Shown here: in pieces, positions 42,159 through 50,572 of the stretch
Layout: each line of letters starts with the position of its first letter
Position numbering within the stretch: position 1 is the stretch's first letter
Origin: Sagittula stellata E-37
GTDB lineage: Bacteria; Pseudomonadota; Alphaproteobacteria; Rhodobacterales; Rhodobacteraceae
Direction of reading: 5' to 3'
NCBI RefSeq assembly: GCF_039724765.1
Contig: NZ_CP155729.1
Span: forward strand, 3,791,501-3,855,500
DNA: 64,000 nt
Program-made: the position numbers and the translations under genes
Notes under the pieces: generated by a model
The model's database searches: none
What the model was told of the DNA's origin: nothing
The model's input: the letters and a program-made list of their open reading frames with translations, nothing else

Positions 42159-43097
42159 CTAGAGGACCGCGAGCGCAAGGAGCAACCCGCCCGCCAGCGC
42201 CATGCCCCGCATGTAGGTCCGGAGCGCCCGGCGCATGTCGCGCGCCGCAGGGTCCGGAGCGCCGGCGTTCAGCCACGGCTCCTCTACCCGGTGGGTGGCG
42301 TAGACGCGCGGGCCGGAAAGGCGCACGCCAAGGATGCCCGCCATCGCGCCTTCGGGCCAGCCCGCATTGGGCGAACGGTGGGCGGCGGCATCCCTGCGGA
42401 CGACGCGCGACGCGTGCGCCAGGCGGCGCGGCGTGCCCAGGGCAAAGAGCGCGGCGGTGATGCGCGCCGGGATCCAGTTCACCCCGTCGTCGAGCCGGGC
42501 CGCGGCTTTTCCGAAGGCCTCGTAACGGTCCGTGCGGTGGCCGATCATCGAATCCATCGTGTTGATCGCCTTGTACCCCACGATGCCCGGCAGCCCCAGA
42601 ACGACACCCCAGAAGAGCGGCGCGATCACCCCGTCCGAGGCGTTTTCGGCCAGGCTTTCGATCCCGGCGCGGGCGACGCCGCCGGTGTCGAGCTGCGTGA
42701 TGTCGCGCCCGACGATCATCGCCACCGCCTGTCGCGCCCCGTCGAGGTCGCCACCGCCCAGCGGACGGGCGACCTCTGCCACGTGGTCATGCAGGGAACG
42801 GACGGCAACGAAGGGCCATGCGAGCAGGCCGGTCAGCGCAACCCCGGCCCAGCCGCCCGGCAGGATCAGCGCGACAAGCGCGGCAAGGGCCATGGGAAGT
42901 CCCGTCACCAGAAGGACGGTCAGCGTGCCGAAGACGATGCGCCTGTTGCGTGGGCCTGCATTCCAACGCTGTTCGCACAGCGAGATCAGGTTGCCGATCC
43001 AGACGACCGGATGACCGACGCGCTTGTACAGCGGATCCGGCCAGCCGATCCCGGCGTCGAGCACGAGCGCCACCAGCATCGTCGCGGCGAAGCTCAT
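42159..43097 (-). CDS. cbiB: Adenosylcobinamide-phosphate synthase (CbiB; CobD of Pseudomonas)
   Basis: A 312-residue integral membrane protein that joins aminopropanol phosphate to cobyric acid. LDAGIGWPDPLYKRVGHPVVWIG (about 13-35, quoted as parts LDAGIGWPDPLY and HPVVWIG) is the conserved family start. ARRDIT-like VGRDITQLDT, SLAENASDGVIAPLFWGV and YKAINTMDSMIGHR are typical. Several hydrophobic segments follow. Its start overlaps the bluE stop by four bases. Confidence 0.93.
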   Translation of the reverse strand: MSFAATMLVALVLDAGIGWPDPLYKRVGHPVVWIGNLISLCEQRWNAGPRNRRIVFGTLTVLLVTGLPMALAALVALILPGGWAGVALTGLLAWPFVAVRSLHDHVAEVARPLGGGDLDGARQAVAMIVGRDITQLDTGGVARAGIESLAENASDGVIAPLFWGVVLGLPGIVGYKAINTMDSMIGHRTDRYEAFGKAAARLDDGVNWIPARITAALFALGTPRRLAHASRVVRRDAAAHRSPNAGWPEGAMAGILGVRLSGPRVYATHRVEEPWLNAGAPDPAARDMRRALRTYMRGMALAGGLLLALAVL

Positions 43098-43867
43098 GGG
43101 CGCTGTCCGGTCGTGAAGTGCAGCACTTGCGTGAGGCCGGCCTCACGCAGTGCGGGTTCTGCCGTGGCGGGGACCGCGCCGGGGGCGAAGATCAGACCAC
43201 GCGCCGAACCGGTGTGCGCCCGCACCACGCCAAGCGCCTTCAGGTCGCGGGCCAGTCCGGTCATCGGGTCGCCCGGTCCGCGCAAGGCGTCGCAGCGGGT
43301 GGCCGAAGCGGTGGCGATCCCGGCCGCGATCCCGAGGTCGGCTTCCGTTACCGCGCGGCGCCAGTCGGTCACAAGATCGTCCACCTCGGGAAAGGCGTGG
43401 TCCGCCGGGTCGGTCCGCGTCGGGGCCCCCCAGAAACCGCCGACCACCTCGCAGCGGGGCGGCGCGGACAGACGTTCGACGATGCGGCCCTCGCGGGACG
43501 CCCAGAGCAGCCGGTCGGGATCGGGAAACATCAGCGGATCGCAGGCGCCTTCGACGGAAAGGCAGGCGCGGGCGATCTGCTCTGCCGTGGCGTGCGGCGC
43601 GACCGCCCGCGCCCCGGCCACCAGCCATGCGGTGGAGGCCCCTGCCCCGCCGCCCGGCGGCATGTCGCAGGCAAGCTCTGGCCAATGCGCGCTGTCTGTT
43701 CCAAGCGCCGCGCAGAACCGCTCCACCGAGTCCGCCGGGAAAAGCGCGGGACCCGCGGCGGGTGACACGCGCAGCACCGGGCAAGGACACGTCACCAGAA
43801 CCACTGGCCCGTCGGGGCCGAGCCGCCCCTGCAGCCATTCGCCGAAGTGCCCGGCCACGTCTGTCAT
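43094..43867 (-). CDS. bluE: BluE/PduX-like L-threonine kinase (GHMP kinase)
   Basis: A 257-residue GHMP-type kinase that phosphorylates L-threonine to feed the aminopropanol arm. AGHFGEWLQGRLGPDGPV (5-22) corresponds to the PGxxGELVQG start of PduX, and DMPPGGGAGASTAWLVAGA (about 80-98) is the ATP-binding GHMP loop. The start MTDVAGHFGE at 43867 fits this beginning. Overlap of four bases on both sides places it in the same operon as cbiB and the phosphatase. Confidence 0.88.
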   Translation of the reverse strand: MTDVAGHFGEWLQGRLGPDGPVVLVTCPCPVLRVSPAAGPALFPADSVERFCAALGTDSAHWPELACDMPPGGGAGASTAWLVAGARAVAPHATAEQIARACLSVEGACDPLMFPDPDRLLWASREGRIVERLSAPPRCEVVGGFWGAPTRTDPADHAFPEVDDLVTDWRRAVTEADLGIAAGIATASATRCDALRGPGDPMTGLARDLKALGVVRAHTGSARGLIFAPGAVPATAEPALREAGLTQVLHFTTGQRP

Positions 43868-44448
43868 GCGAAGACCCGGTTCACGCTGCGCACCGAGACA
43901 GGCGCTCCGCGCCAGACGCCTAGGCGGGTGACCGACAGCGGCGCGATCTCGAACGCCAATGCGCCGGGCACATGCCCCGTGACCAGCGCAAGCGCCGCGC
44001 GAATCACGCCCGCATGCGCCACGACCGCCACCGGCGCGCCGTGGTCCCGGGCCATGCCTGCGGCGTCCTGCAGGGCCGGTGCCGCCCGCGAACAGACGTC
44101 GGCGAAGCTTTCGCCGCCCGGCCAGCGGTGCGCGGCCAGCGCGTCCGGAGATATCTCGCCAAGGTCGGGCAGGTGCTGCAGCGCGCGCCCCTCGAAATCG
44201 CCGAAGTCCTGCTCCCAGAGGCGGGCGTCTTCCGTAGGCTCGGCGTCGGGCCAAAGCGCCTTTGCCGTCTGGCGGCAGCGCAGCGCCGGGCTGACCACGA
44301 CCTTCGCCACCCGCCCCGCCCCCTGGCGCAGCGCATGGATGGCGTCTGGGGACAGCCGGGCCGCAACGTCGCGTCGTCCGTTCAGGACGCCCGGCTCCGC
44401 CACCGGCGCATGCCGGATCAGGACCAGTTCCGGTCGCTCTTCGCCCAT
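43864..44448 (-). CDS. Histidine phosphatase family protein (alpha-ribazole phosphatase-like, BluF/CobC type)
   Basis: A 194-residue phosphoglycerate-mutase-fold phosphatase. LVLIRHAPVA (about 8-17) has the catalytic RH, SPALRCRQTA the second arginine, WEQDFGDFEGR the acid, and VVAHAGVIRAAL the second histidine. In cobalamin loci this enzyme dephosphorylates alpha-ribazole phosphate or adenosylcobalamin 5'-phosphate. Start MGEERPELV at 44448. First gene of the phosphatase-bluE-cbiB-cobD operon, divergent from cobU with 63 bases between. Confidence 0.88.
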   Translation of the reverse strand: MGEERPELVLIRHAPVAEPGVLNGRRDVAARLSPDAIHALRQGAGRVAKVVVSPALRCRQTAKALWPDAEPTEDARLWEQDFGDFEGRALQHLPDLGEISPDALAAHRWPGGESFADVCSRAAPALQDAAGMARDHGAPVAVVAHAGVIRAALALVTGHVPGALAFEIAPLSVTRLGVWRGAPVSVRSVNRVFA

Positions 44449-44511
44449 GCCCTGACAGTCCCCCGGATTTCCACTTTCCATTCCGCGCCGAACCTGCTTT
44501 TTCACGGCGCC

Positions 44512-45036
44512 ATGAAAAAGTCGATACTGATCACGGGCGGCGCCCGCTCCGGCAAATCGGCCCTCGCCGAAAGGCTGGCGCTGTCGCGTTCCGGCCGGGC
44601 GGTCTATATCGCCACCGCCGAGGCCCGTGACGACGAGATGCGCGACCGGATCGCGCAGCACCGCGCCCGCCGGGGCGCCGGGTGGACGGATCACGAGGCG
44701 CCGCTCGATCTTGTCGGAACGCTCGACGCCACGGACGGCGACGCACCGCGCCTTGTCGACTGCCTCACGCTTTGGCTGACGAACCTGATGCTGTCCGGCG
44801 CGGACTGGCGCGCGGCTGGCACGGCACTGGCCGAGGCCCTGCCCCGGCAGACCGCCCCCGTGGTGCTGGTGACCAACGAGGTCGGTTCTGGCATCGTGCC
44901 CGACAACCGGCTTGCGCGCGAGTTCCGCGATGCCGCGGGCTGGCTCAACCAAACCATCGCAACCGCCTGCGACGAGGTCTATCTCTCGGTCGCGGGCTGC
45001 CCTCTGAAGGTGAAACCCGATGACGTCTCTCTCTGA
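44512..45036 (+). CDS. cobU: CobU/CobP, adenosylcobinamide kinase / guanylyltransferase
   Basis: A 174-residue bifunctional enzyme that phosphorylates and guanylylates adenosylcobinamide. ILITGGARSGKSALAERLAL (5-24) is the P-loop. YIATAEARDDEMRDRIAQHR carries the guanylylated histidine, and LVDCLTLWLTNLM and VTNEVGSGIVPDNRLAREFR complete the signature. The start at 44512 is ATGAAAAAG. It overlaps the following cobT gene by 17 bases. Confidence 0.95.
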   Translation: MKKSILITGGARSGKSALAERLALSRSGRAVYIATAEARDDEMRDRIAQHRARRGAGWTDHEAPLDLVGTLDATDGDAPRLVDCLTLWLTNLMLSGADWRAAGTALAEALPRQTAPVVLVTNEVGSGIVPDNRLAREFRDAAGWLNQTIATACDEVYLSVAGCPLKVKPDDVSL

Positions 45037-46036
45037 CCTGAGCACGCTGGCCGACGTTGCGGCCCTCGCCGCCACCTTGCCGGAGGCCGATCCCGCCGCC
45101 CGCGAGGCCGCCGATGCCCGCCAGATGAGCCTGACGAAGCCGCCGCGCGCGCTGGGACGTCTGGAGGACCTGGCCGTCTTCATGGCCGGATGGCAAAAGA
45201 CCGACCGCCCCTCGATCACGCAGGCGCAGGCGCTGGTCTTTGCCGGAAACCACGGGATCTGCGCGCGGGGCGTGAACCCCTTCCCGCAGGAGGTGACGGC
45301 ACAGATGGTCGCGAACTTCCGCAGCGGCGGCGCGGCGATCAACCAGCTGTGCCGCGCGTCCGGGGCCGATCTCGATGTCGTCGAACTGGACCTCGACACA
45401 CCCACCGCCGATTTCACCGCCAGACCGGCCATGACCGAGGATGAGGTGCTAAAGGCGATGAAGATCGGTGCGGCCGCCGTGCCCGCGACGACCTCTGTCC
45501 TGGTGCTGGGCGAGATGGGGATCGGCAACTCCACCGTCGCCGCAGCCCTTGCCGCCGGGGCCTTCGGCGGTGCGGCTGTCGACTGGGTGGGCCGTGGCAC
45601 CGGTTCCGACGCGGCAGGCAAGGCGCTGAAGGCACAGGTGATCGAAGACGGCCGCAAGCTGCACGCGGATGCCGCGGGGCTGGCGCTGCTCATGGCCTAC
45701 GGCGGACGCGAGCAGGCGGCGATCTGCGGCGCGGTGATCGAGGCCCGCGCCCGCCGCATTCCGGTGATCCTCGACGGCTACATATGCACCGCCGCCGTCG
45801 CGCCGCTGTTCGCGCAGGACAAGCGGTTCCTCGACCATTGCATCGTCGGCCACCAAAGCGCGGAACCGGGCCACGCCCGCCTTCTGGACGCAATGGAGAA
45901 GGCGCCGGTCCTGACGCTGGACATGGCGCTTGGCGAGGGGTCGGGCGCGGCGCTGGCGCTGGGGGTGCTGCGCGCGGCGCTGGAATGCCACAATGGCATG
46001 GCGACCTTTGCCGAGGCGCAGGTCTCGGGCGGATGA
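45020..46036 (+). CDS. cobT: CobT, nicotinate-nucleotide-dimethylbenzimidazole phosphoribosyltransferase (CobU of Pseudomonas)
   Basis: A 338-residue enzyme that activates 5,6-dimethylbenzimidazole to alpha-ribazole phosphate. KPPRALGRLEDLAVFMAGWQ (about 40-59), FAGNHGICARGVNPFPQEVT, LGEMGIGNSTVAAAL and the catalytic glutamate in LGEGSGAALAL (about 306) are all present. It overlaps cobU upstream by 17 bases and the cobS start downstream by four. Confidence 0.95.
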   Translation: MTSLSDLSTLADVAALAATLPEADPAAREAADARQMSLTKPPRALGRLEDLAVFMAGWQKTDRPSITQAQALVFAGNHGICARGVNPFPQEVTAQMVANFRSGGAAINQLCRASGADLDVVELDLDTPTADFTARPAMTEDEVLKAMKIGAAAVPATTSVLVLGEMGIGNSTVAAALAAGAFGGAAVDWVGRGTGSDAAGKALKAQVIEDGRKLHADAAGLALLMAYGGREQAAICGAVIEARARRIPVILDGYICTAAVAPLFAQDKRFLDHCIVGHQSAEPGHARLLDAMEKAPVLTLDMALGEGSGAALALGVLRAALECHNGMATFAEAQVSGG

Positions 46037-46776
46037 GCACGGCGCGCCGCCTCGACCAGATCCGGCTGGCGGTGATGTTCCTGACCCGCCTGCCGGTGGG
46101 CACCCTGCCCGATCCCGTGCCGACGCTGGCCGAGGCACGCTGGGCCTTTCCGCTGGCGGGCCTGCCGGTGGGGCTGGCCGGGGGATTGGTCTTTGCGCTG
46201 GCGGGCTGGGCCGGGCTGGCGCCTTTGCTCGCTGCCGTGCTGGCGCTGGCGGCGATGGTCATGATGACCGGCGCGCTGCACTTCGACGGGCTGGCGGATG
46301 TGGCCGATGGGTTCGGCGGCGGACGCGATGCGTCCCACGCGCTGGAGATCATGCGCGACAGCCGGATCGGCAGCTATGGCGCTGTGGCGCTGGTGTTGAC
46401 GGTGGGCGCATGGGCGGCGGCGCTGTCCGGCCTGACGCCCGCACGCGGACTGCTGGCGCTGGTCGCGCTGTCGGTGCTCAGCCGACTTGCCATGCTGGTC
46501 TTGCTGGTGGAGCTGCCATCGGTGCGCGCCAAGGGGCTGGGCCAGTCGGCCAGCGCTTCCGACGGACGCCCCTACCTTCCGGGCGCGCTTCTGGCCGTGG
46601 TGCTGATCCTGCCGTTGGGGGGCAGCGGGCTGGCCGCGCTTTGCGCCGTGGCGGTGACCGCATCGCTCGTGGCGTGGCGCGCGCAACGGCGGATCGGCGG
46701 GCAGACCGGCGATGTCCTGGGGGCCGCGCAACTGCTGTGCGAAACCGCCGGGCTTGCCGCGCTGACGCTGGGATGA
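46033..46776 (+). CDS. cobS: CobS, adenosylcobinamide-GDP ribazoletransferase (CobV of Pseudomonas)
   Basis: A 247-residue polytopic inner-membrane enzyme that joins GDP-cobinamide with alpha-ribazole. FLTRLPVG near the start, then the acidic active-site block LHFDGLADVADGFGGG (about 76-91) and ALEIMRDSRIGSYG (about 96-109), are diagnostic. Several transmembrane helices follow. Start MSTARRLDQIR at 46033 overlaps the cobT stop. Last gene of the nucleotide-loop operon. Confidence 0.94.
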   Translation: MSTARRLDQIRLAVMFLTRLPVGTLPDPVPTLAEARWAFPLAGLPVGLAGGLVFALAGWAGLAPLLAAVLALAAMVMMTGALHFDGLADVADGFGGGRDASHALEIMRDSRIGSYGAVALVLTVGAWAAALSGLTPARGLLALVALSVLSRLAMLVLLVELPSVRAKGLGQSASASDGRPYLPGALLAVVLILPLGGSGLAALCAVAVTASLVAWRAQRRIGGQTGDVLGAAQLLCETAGLAALTLG

Positions 46777-46843
46777 CCTGACCGATAGACGACGACTGCG
46801 GGCCGCACCTGCGGGCACCGCACACCAGAGGAGGACACCACCC

Positions 46844-47311
46844 ATGCCATTTTTCCAGCCGCCAGAGTTGCGCCACGCCTTCGACCTGACCGTCGAGCTT
46901 GATCCGATCCGGGAAATGGGGCGTGGCCGTACCGGGCGCCGCCGGATCATCCCGATCGTCGGCGGCACGTGCGAGGGCGACCGCATCAAGGGCCGTGTCC
47001 TGAACCTCGGCGCCGACTGGCAGACGATCTGGGACGGCGGGGTCTCCGAACTCGACACCCGCTACGGGATCGAAACGCATGACGGCGCGACCATCGAGAT
47101 CATCAACTACGGCCGCCGCTTCGGACCGGAGGACGTGATGGCACGCGTCGCCGCGGGTAAGGACGTCGATCCGGCGGAGTACTACATGCGCACCCACTGC
47201 CGCCTCGAAACCGGCGACCCGCGCTATGCCTGGGTGAACGCGCCGCTGTTTCTGGGCACAGGCGGGCGCAGGGCGGCCTCCGTGGTCATCTCCTTCTACG
47301 AGATCGCCTGA
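46844..47311 (+). CDS. DUF3237 family protein
   Basis: A 155-residue protein. LRHAFDLTVELDPIREMGRG at the N-terminus, RRIIPIVGGTCEGDRIKGRV and the ending YAWVNAPLFLGTGGRRAASV are characteristic of DUF3237. Members are small beta-barrel-like proteins often found with aromatic or terpenoid catabolic genes. The function is not known. A GGAGGA site precedes the ATG. It converges on the amidohydrolase gene, with a strong hairpin between. Confidence 0.88.
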   Translation: MPFFQPPELRHAFDLTVELDPIREMGRGRTGRRRIIPIVGGTCEGDRIKGRVLNLGADWQTIWDGGVSELDTRYGIETHDGATIEIINYGRRFGPEDVMARVAAGKDVDPAEYYMRTHCRLETGDPRYAWVNAPLFLGTGGRRAASVVISFYEIA

Positions 47312-47383
47312 GGTCGAAGCTCCCCGCCGCCCTAGGGATGCGACTGGCGCAGCGCCCCTGTACCATGCCGCCAAGGGCCAGTT

Positions 47384-47414
47384 GACCACGCGCCGGCAAA
47401 GCCAGCGCGTGGTC
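47384..47414. terminator. Hairpin between convergent DUF3237 and amidohydrolase genes
   Basis: GACCACGCGC (47384-47393) pairs perfectly with GCGCGTGGTC (47405-47414) around an 11-base loop. It lies between two convergent stops and probably serves both transcripts; no T-run follows, so efficiency without Rho is uncertain. Confidence 0.6.
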
Positions 47415-47437
47415 GCCGCCGTCAGGCGGCGAGACCC

Positions 47438-48316
47438 TCAGATCTTCAGGATGCGTCGTGCGTTTTCCTTCAGGATCAGCGGTTTGACTTCGTCCTTGAT
47501 CCCGATGGTCTCGAAATCCTTGAGCCAGCGGTCCGGCGTGATCGCCGGCCAGTCCGACCCGAAGAGCATCTTCTTCTTCAGGATCGAGTTAGCGTATTTC
47601 ACGAAGATCTCGGGGAAGTACTTCGGCGACCAGCCCGACATGTCGATGTAGACGTTGGGCTTGTGCTGGGCGACCATCAGCCCCTCTTCGGTCCAGGGGA
47701 AGGACGGGTGCGCCAGAACGATGGGCGTATCGGGGAAATCCACCGCCACGTCGTCGATGTGCACCGGGTTGGAATACTTCAACCGCATCCCCATGCCACC
47801 TTTCATCCCCGATCCGACGCCCGTCTGGCCGGTGTGGAACAGCATGATCCCGCCTTCTTCGGCGATGGCCTCGTAGACGGTGTAGGCCGCCTCGCGGTCG
47901 TTCGGAAAGAAACCCTGCATCGTCGGGTGGAACTTGAACCCCTTGATCCCGAACTCCTTCACCAGCCGCCGCGCCTCCCGCGCCCCCGCCTTGCCCTTGT
48001 GCGGGTCGATGGAGGCGAAGGGGATCAGGATGTCGTCGTTCTCGGCCGCGATCTGCGCGACTTCCTCATTGGAATAGCGGCGAAACCCGGTCTCCCGCTC
48101 CGCGTCGACCGGAAAGATCACTGCGCCGATCTTGCGCTCGCGGAAGTACTCCGCCGTCTGCTGGACCGAAGGCAGCATCCCCTCCGCCCCCGCCGGGTTC
48201 CGGAAATACCGGGCCATCCCGGCCTGGAACTCGTCATAGCCGTCGTCGCGCGGGCCGCAGCACGGCTCCTCCGCGTGGGTGTGAAAGTCGATGGCGATCA
48301 GATCGTCGATGTTCAT
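47438..48316 (-). CDS. Amidohydrolase-2 family metal-dependent hydrolase/decarboxylase
   Basis: A 292-residue TIM-barrel enzyme of the ACMSD/gamma-resorcylate decarboxylase group. IAIDFHTHAEEP (7-18) supplies the HxH metal ligands, GIKGFKFHPTMQGFFP, IMLFHTGQTG and VLAHPSFPW further ligands, and LFGSDWPA the C-terminal aspartate. It could decarboxylate or hydrolyse a hydroxylated aromatic acid or a ring-cleavage product. It is divergent from the feruloyl-CoA synthase-like gene, and its upstream region carries one of two matching operator-like palindromes. Confidence 0.9.
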   Translation of the reverse strand: MNIDDLIAIDFHTHAEEPCCGPRDDGYDEFQAGMARYFRNPAGAEGMLPSVQQTAEYFRERKIGAVIFPVDAERETGFRRYSNEEVAQIAAENDDILIPFASIDPHKGKAGAREARRLVKEFGIKGFKFHPTMQGFFPNDREAAYTVYEAIAEEGGIMLFHTGQTGVGSGMKGGMGMRLKYSNPVHIDDVAVDFPDTPIVLAHPSFPWTEEGLMVAQHKPNVYIDMSGWSPKYFPEIFVKYANSILKKKMLFGSDWPAITPDRWLKDFETIGIKDEVKPLILKENARRILKI

Positions 48317-48422
48317 GGTGCCTCCCTGGGGTCGCGGCCAGACAATCACGCCTCTGCGCGCCGTCCAACCGGAAACATCCGCCGCCCCGTTCCGCGTGTC
48401 CCGAGGATTCAGACGGCGATTA

Positions 48423-48459
48423 TTGTTTCCTAGTAGACAAAATATCGGATTCGAGTCAA
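48423..48459 (-). promoter_or_regulatory. Putative MarR operator and promoter between amidohydrolase and fcs
   Basis: On the minus strand TTGACT (48459-48454) is followed after 13 bases by TTGTCTACTAGGAAACAA (48440-48423), an imperfect palindrome. The crotonase promoter at 55985-56021 has the same -35-like box, the same 13-base gap and an operator matching at 13 of 18 positions. The site lies between the divergent amidohydrolase and feruloyl-CoA synthase-like genes and may control both. Confidence 0.55.
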
Positions 48460-48517
48460 CGTGGCCGTAATAGCCCGGCGGCAAACGACCGGGTCGGCTA
48501 AAACGCCAGGAGGAGAA

Positions 48518-50350
48518 ATGACCACAACACCGCGAGAGGTGTCCTTCTGGACGCCGCGCCTGACCGTCGACCGCCGCGCGGACGGCACCATCCTGCTTGG
48601 CCAGGAAGAACCGCTCGGGGCCTATCCCGACCACATGGGCCAGCGCTTTGCCCGTTGGGCGCGTGAGACGCCGGACCGGATCTGGATGGCCGAGAAATCC
48701 GGCGACGGCTGGGCGACCCTTTCCTACGCCAAGGCTTGGGCCAGCATCCGCGCCATCGGCGAGGCACTCGCCCGCCGCGGCCTGACGCAGGACACACCGG
48801 TCCTGATCCTCTCCGGCAACTCCATCGCCCACGCGCTCATGGCGCTCGGCGCGCAGCACGTGGGCGTGCCCTCCGCCGCCCTCGCCCCCGCCTATGCGCT
48901 GACCGGCGGAGACTACGCCAAGCTGCGCGATATCGCTGCCCAGATCTCGCCGGGCCTGATCTTCGCCGACGACGCGGCCCCCTACGCCGACGCGATCGCG
49001 ACGGTCTTCGGCGCAGAGGTGCCCGTGGTCTCGCTGACCGGCACGGTGGAGGGGCGCGAGACGCTGTCCTTCGACGCGCTGACAGCGACACACCTGACCG
49101 ACGCAGAGGCCACCGCCGCCGCCGCCGTCACCCCCGACACCGTGGCGAAGTTCCTCTTCACCTCCGGCACAACAGGCTCGCCCAAGGCGGTGATCCAGAC
49201 CCAGCGCATGCTCTGTTCCAACCAGCAGATGGTGCAGCAGTGCTTCACCTTCCTGAAGGAAACGCCCCCCGTGGTCGTCGACTGGGCGCCGTGGAACCAC
49301 ACCGCCTCGGGGAACAAGGTCTTCAACATGGTGATCTACAACGGCGGCACCTACTACATCGACGACGGCCGCCCGACGCCCAAGGCCATCCACACGACGA
49401 TCGAAACGCTGCGCGACATCTCCCCAACCTGGTACTTCAACGTGCCGCTCGGCTACCAGATGCTGCTCGACGCGTTCGAGACCGACACGAAGCTGCGCGA
49501 CACCTTCTTCAAACGCATCCAGATGCTGTTCTACGCCGGCGCGGGCATGTCGCAGCCGGTCTGGGACCGACTGACCCGCGTCTGCGACGAAATGGTGCCG
49601 GGCGGCGTGCTGCTGACCTCCGGCTTCGGCGCGACGGAAACCGGCCCCTTCTCGGTCACCAACACCGCGCGGCAGTCGAAATCCGGCAACCTCGGCCTGC
49701 CCGCACCCGGCGTGACCCTGAAACTCGTGCCGCAGGGCGACAAGATGGAGGCCCGGGTGAAAAGCCCCTCCATCACCCCCGGCTACTGGAAGAACGCGGC
49801 CCTGACCCAAGACGCCTTCGACGAGGAAGGCTTCTACCGCTTCGGCGACGCCTTCCGATTCGCCGACCCCGACGACCCGTCGCAGGGCCTGCTGTTCGAC
49901 GGCCGGCTGGCGGAGAATTTCAAGCTCGCCTCCGGCACCTGGGTGGCCGTCGGCCCGCTCCGTGCGAAACTCACCGACGACCTCGGCGGCCTTGCCTCCG
50001 ACGTGGTGATCGCGGGCGAAGGCCATACCGAACTCGGCGCCCTCGTCGTGCCGAACCGCGCCGCGCTGCGCGAGATCGCGGGCGAGGACATCGAGGGCGA
50101 GGAACTGCTGGGCCACCCGGAGGTCCGAAGACGCACCGCCGAGCGCCTCGCCGCCCACGCAAAGGCCGCCACCGGCTCCGCGTCCCGGGTAATGCGGATG
50201 ATGTACATGTCCGTGCCGCTCGACTTCGACAAGGGCGAGGTCACGGACAAAGGCTCGATCAACCAGCGCGCCGTGCTACGGCACCGCGCCGACCTCGTGG
50301 ACTCGCTCTGGTCCGAGGATCCCCGCGTCATCCACATCCTGAAATCCTGA
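48518..50350 (+). CDS. fcs: Feruloyl-CoA synthase-like acyl-CoA ligase
   Basis: A 610-residue ANL-superfamily ligase that should activate ferulate or a related hydroxycinnamate with ATP and CoA. FLFTSGTTGSPKAVIQTQ (about 207-224) is the P-loop, DWAPWNHTASGNKVFN and YYIDDGRPTPK are typical of the feruloyl-CoA synthase branch, GFGATETGP is the A5 core, and DKGSINQ near the C-terminus carries the catalytic lysine. The start at 48518 has an AGGAGG site seven bases upstream. The large size matches Fcs of Proteobacteria. The acyl substrate is inferred. Confidence 0.9.
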   Translation: MTTTPREVSFWTPRLTVDRRADGTILLGQEEPLGAYPDHMGQRFARWARETPDRIWMAEKSGDGWATLSYAKAWASIRAIGEALARRGLTQDTPVLILSGNSIAHALMALGAQHVGVPSAALAPAYALTGGDYAKLRDIAAQISPGLIFADDAAPYADAIATVFGAEVPVVSLTGTVEGRETLSFDALTATHLTDAEATAAAAVTPDTVAKFLFTSGTTGSPKAVIQTQRMLCSNQQMVQQCFTFLKETPPVVVDWAPWNHTASGNKVFNMVIYNGGTYYIDDGRPTPKAIHTTIETLRDISPTWYFNVPLGYQMLLDAFETDTKLRDTFFKRIQMLFYAGAGMSQPVWDRLTRVCDEMVPGGVLLTSGFGATETGPFSVTNTARQSKSGNLGLPAPGVTLKLVPQGDKMEARVKSPSITPGYWKNAALTQDAFDEEGFYRFGDAFRFADPDDPSQGLLFDGRLAENFKLASGTWVAVGPLRAKLTDDLGGLASDVVIAGEGHTELGALVVPNRAALREIAGEDIEGEELLGHPEVRRRTAERLAAHAKAATGSASRVMRMMYMSVPLDFDKGEVTDKGSINQRAVLRHRADLVDSLWSEDPRVIHILKS

Positions 50351-50397
50351 GACCGGCGCCCGGTTCCGCCTCCGCAATGTCATGTGCACAACCTTGC

Positions 50398-50434
50398 CCC
50401 TTCATCTTGGCAAAAATACCTGCAGCGCAGGCAA
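50398..50434 (-). repeat. Dispersed REP-like element A, inverted copy after fcs
   Basis: CCCTTCATCTTGGCAAAAATA is followed by CCTGCAGCGCAGG, the element in reverse orientation with a CCTGC/GCAGG stem. It lies 48 bases after the ligase stop within the 222-base gap before the acyl-CoA dehydrogenase gene. Confidence 0.75.
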
Positions 50435-50572
50435 CGCCGCCCGCGACGGAGGCCGGGCAGACGCGACCTCCGCGCGCCAACGGCGCGCGACCGTCGGGTC
50501 GGCGCAGGGATTTCCGGAGGAAAGCCCGCACACCGATCCGAAACCCGTTTCTTCGAAAGGCAAGCCCCCCGC

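Noticed and set aside
40398..43931. A 1177-codon plus-strand frame across cobQ, cobD, cbiB and bluE
   Set aside because: It crosses several confidently identified genes in other frames or strands and has no coherent domain.
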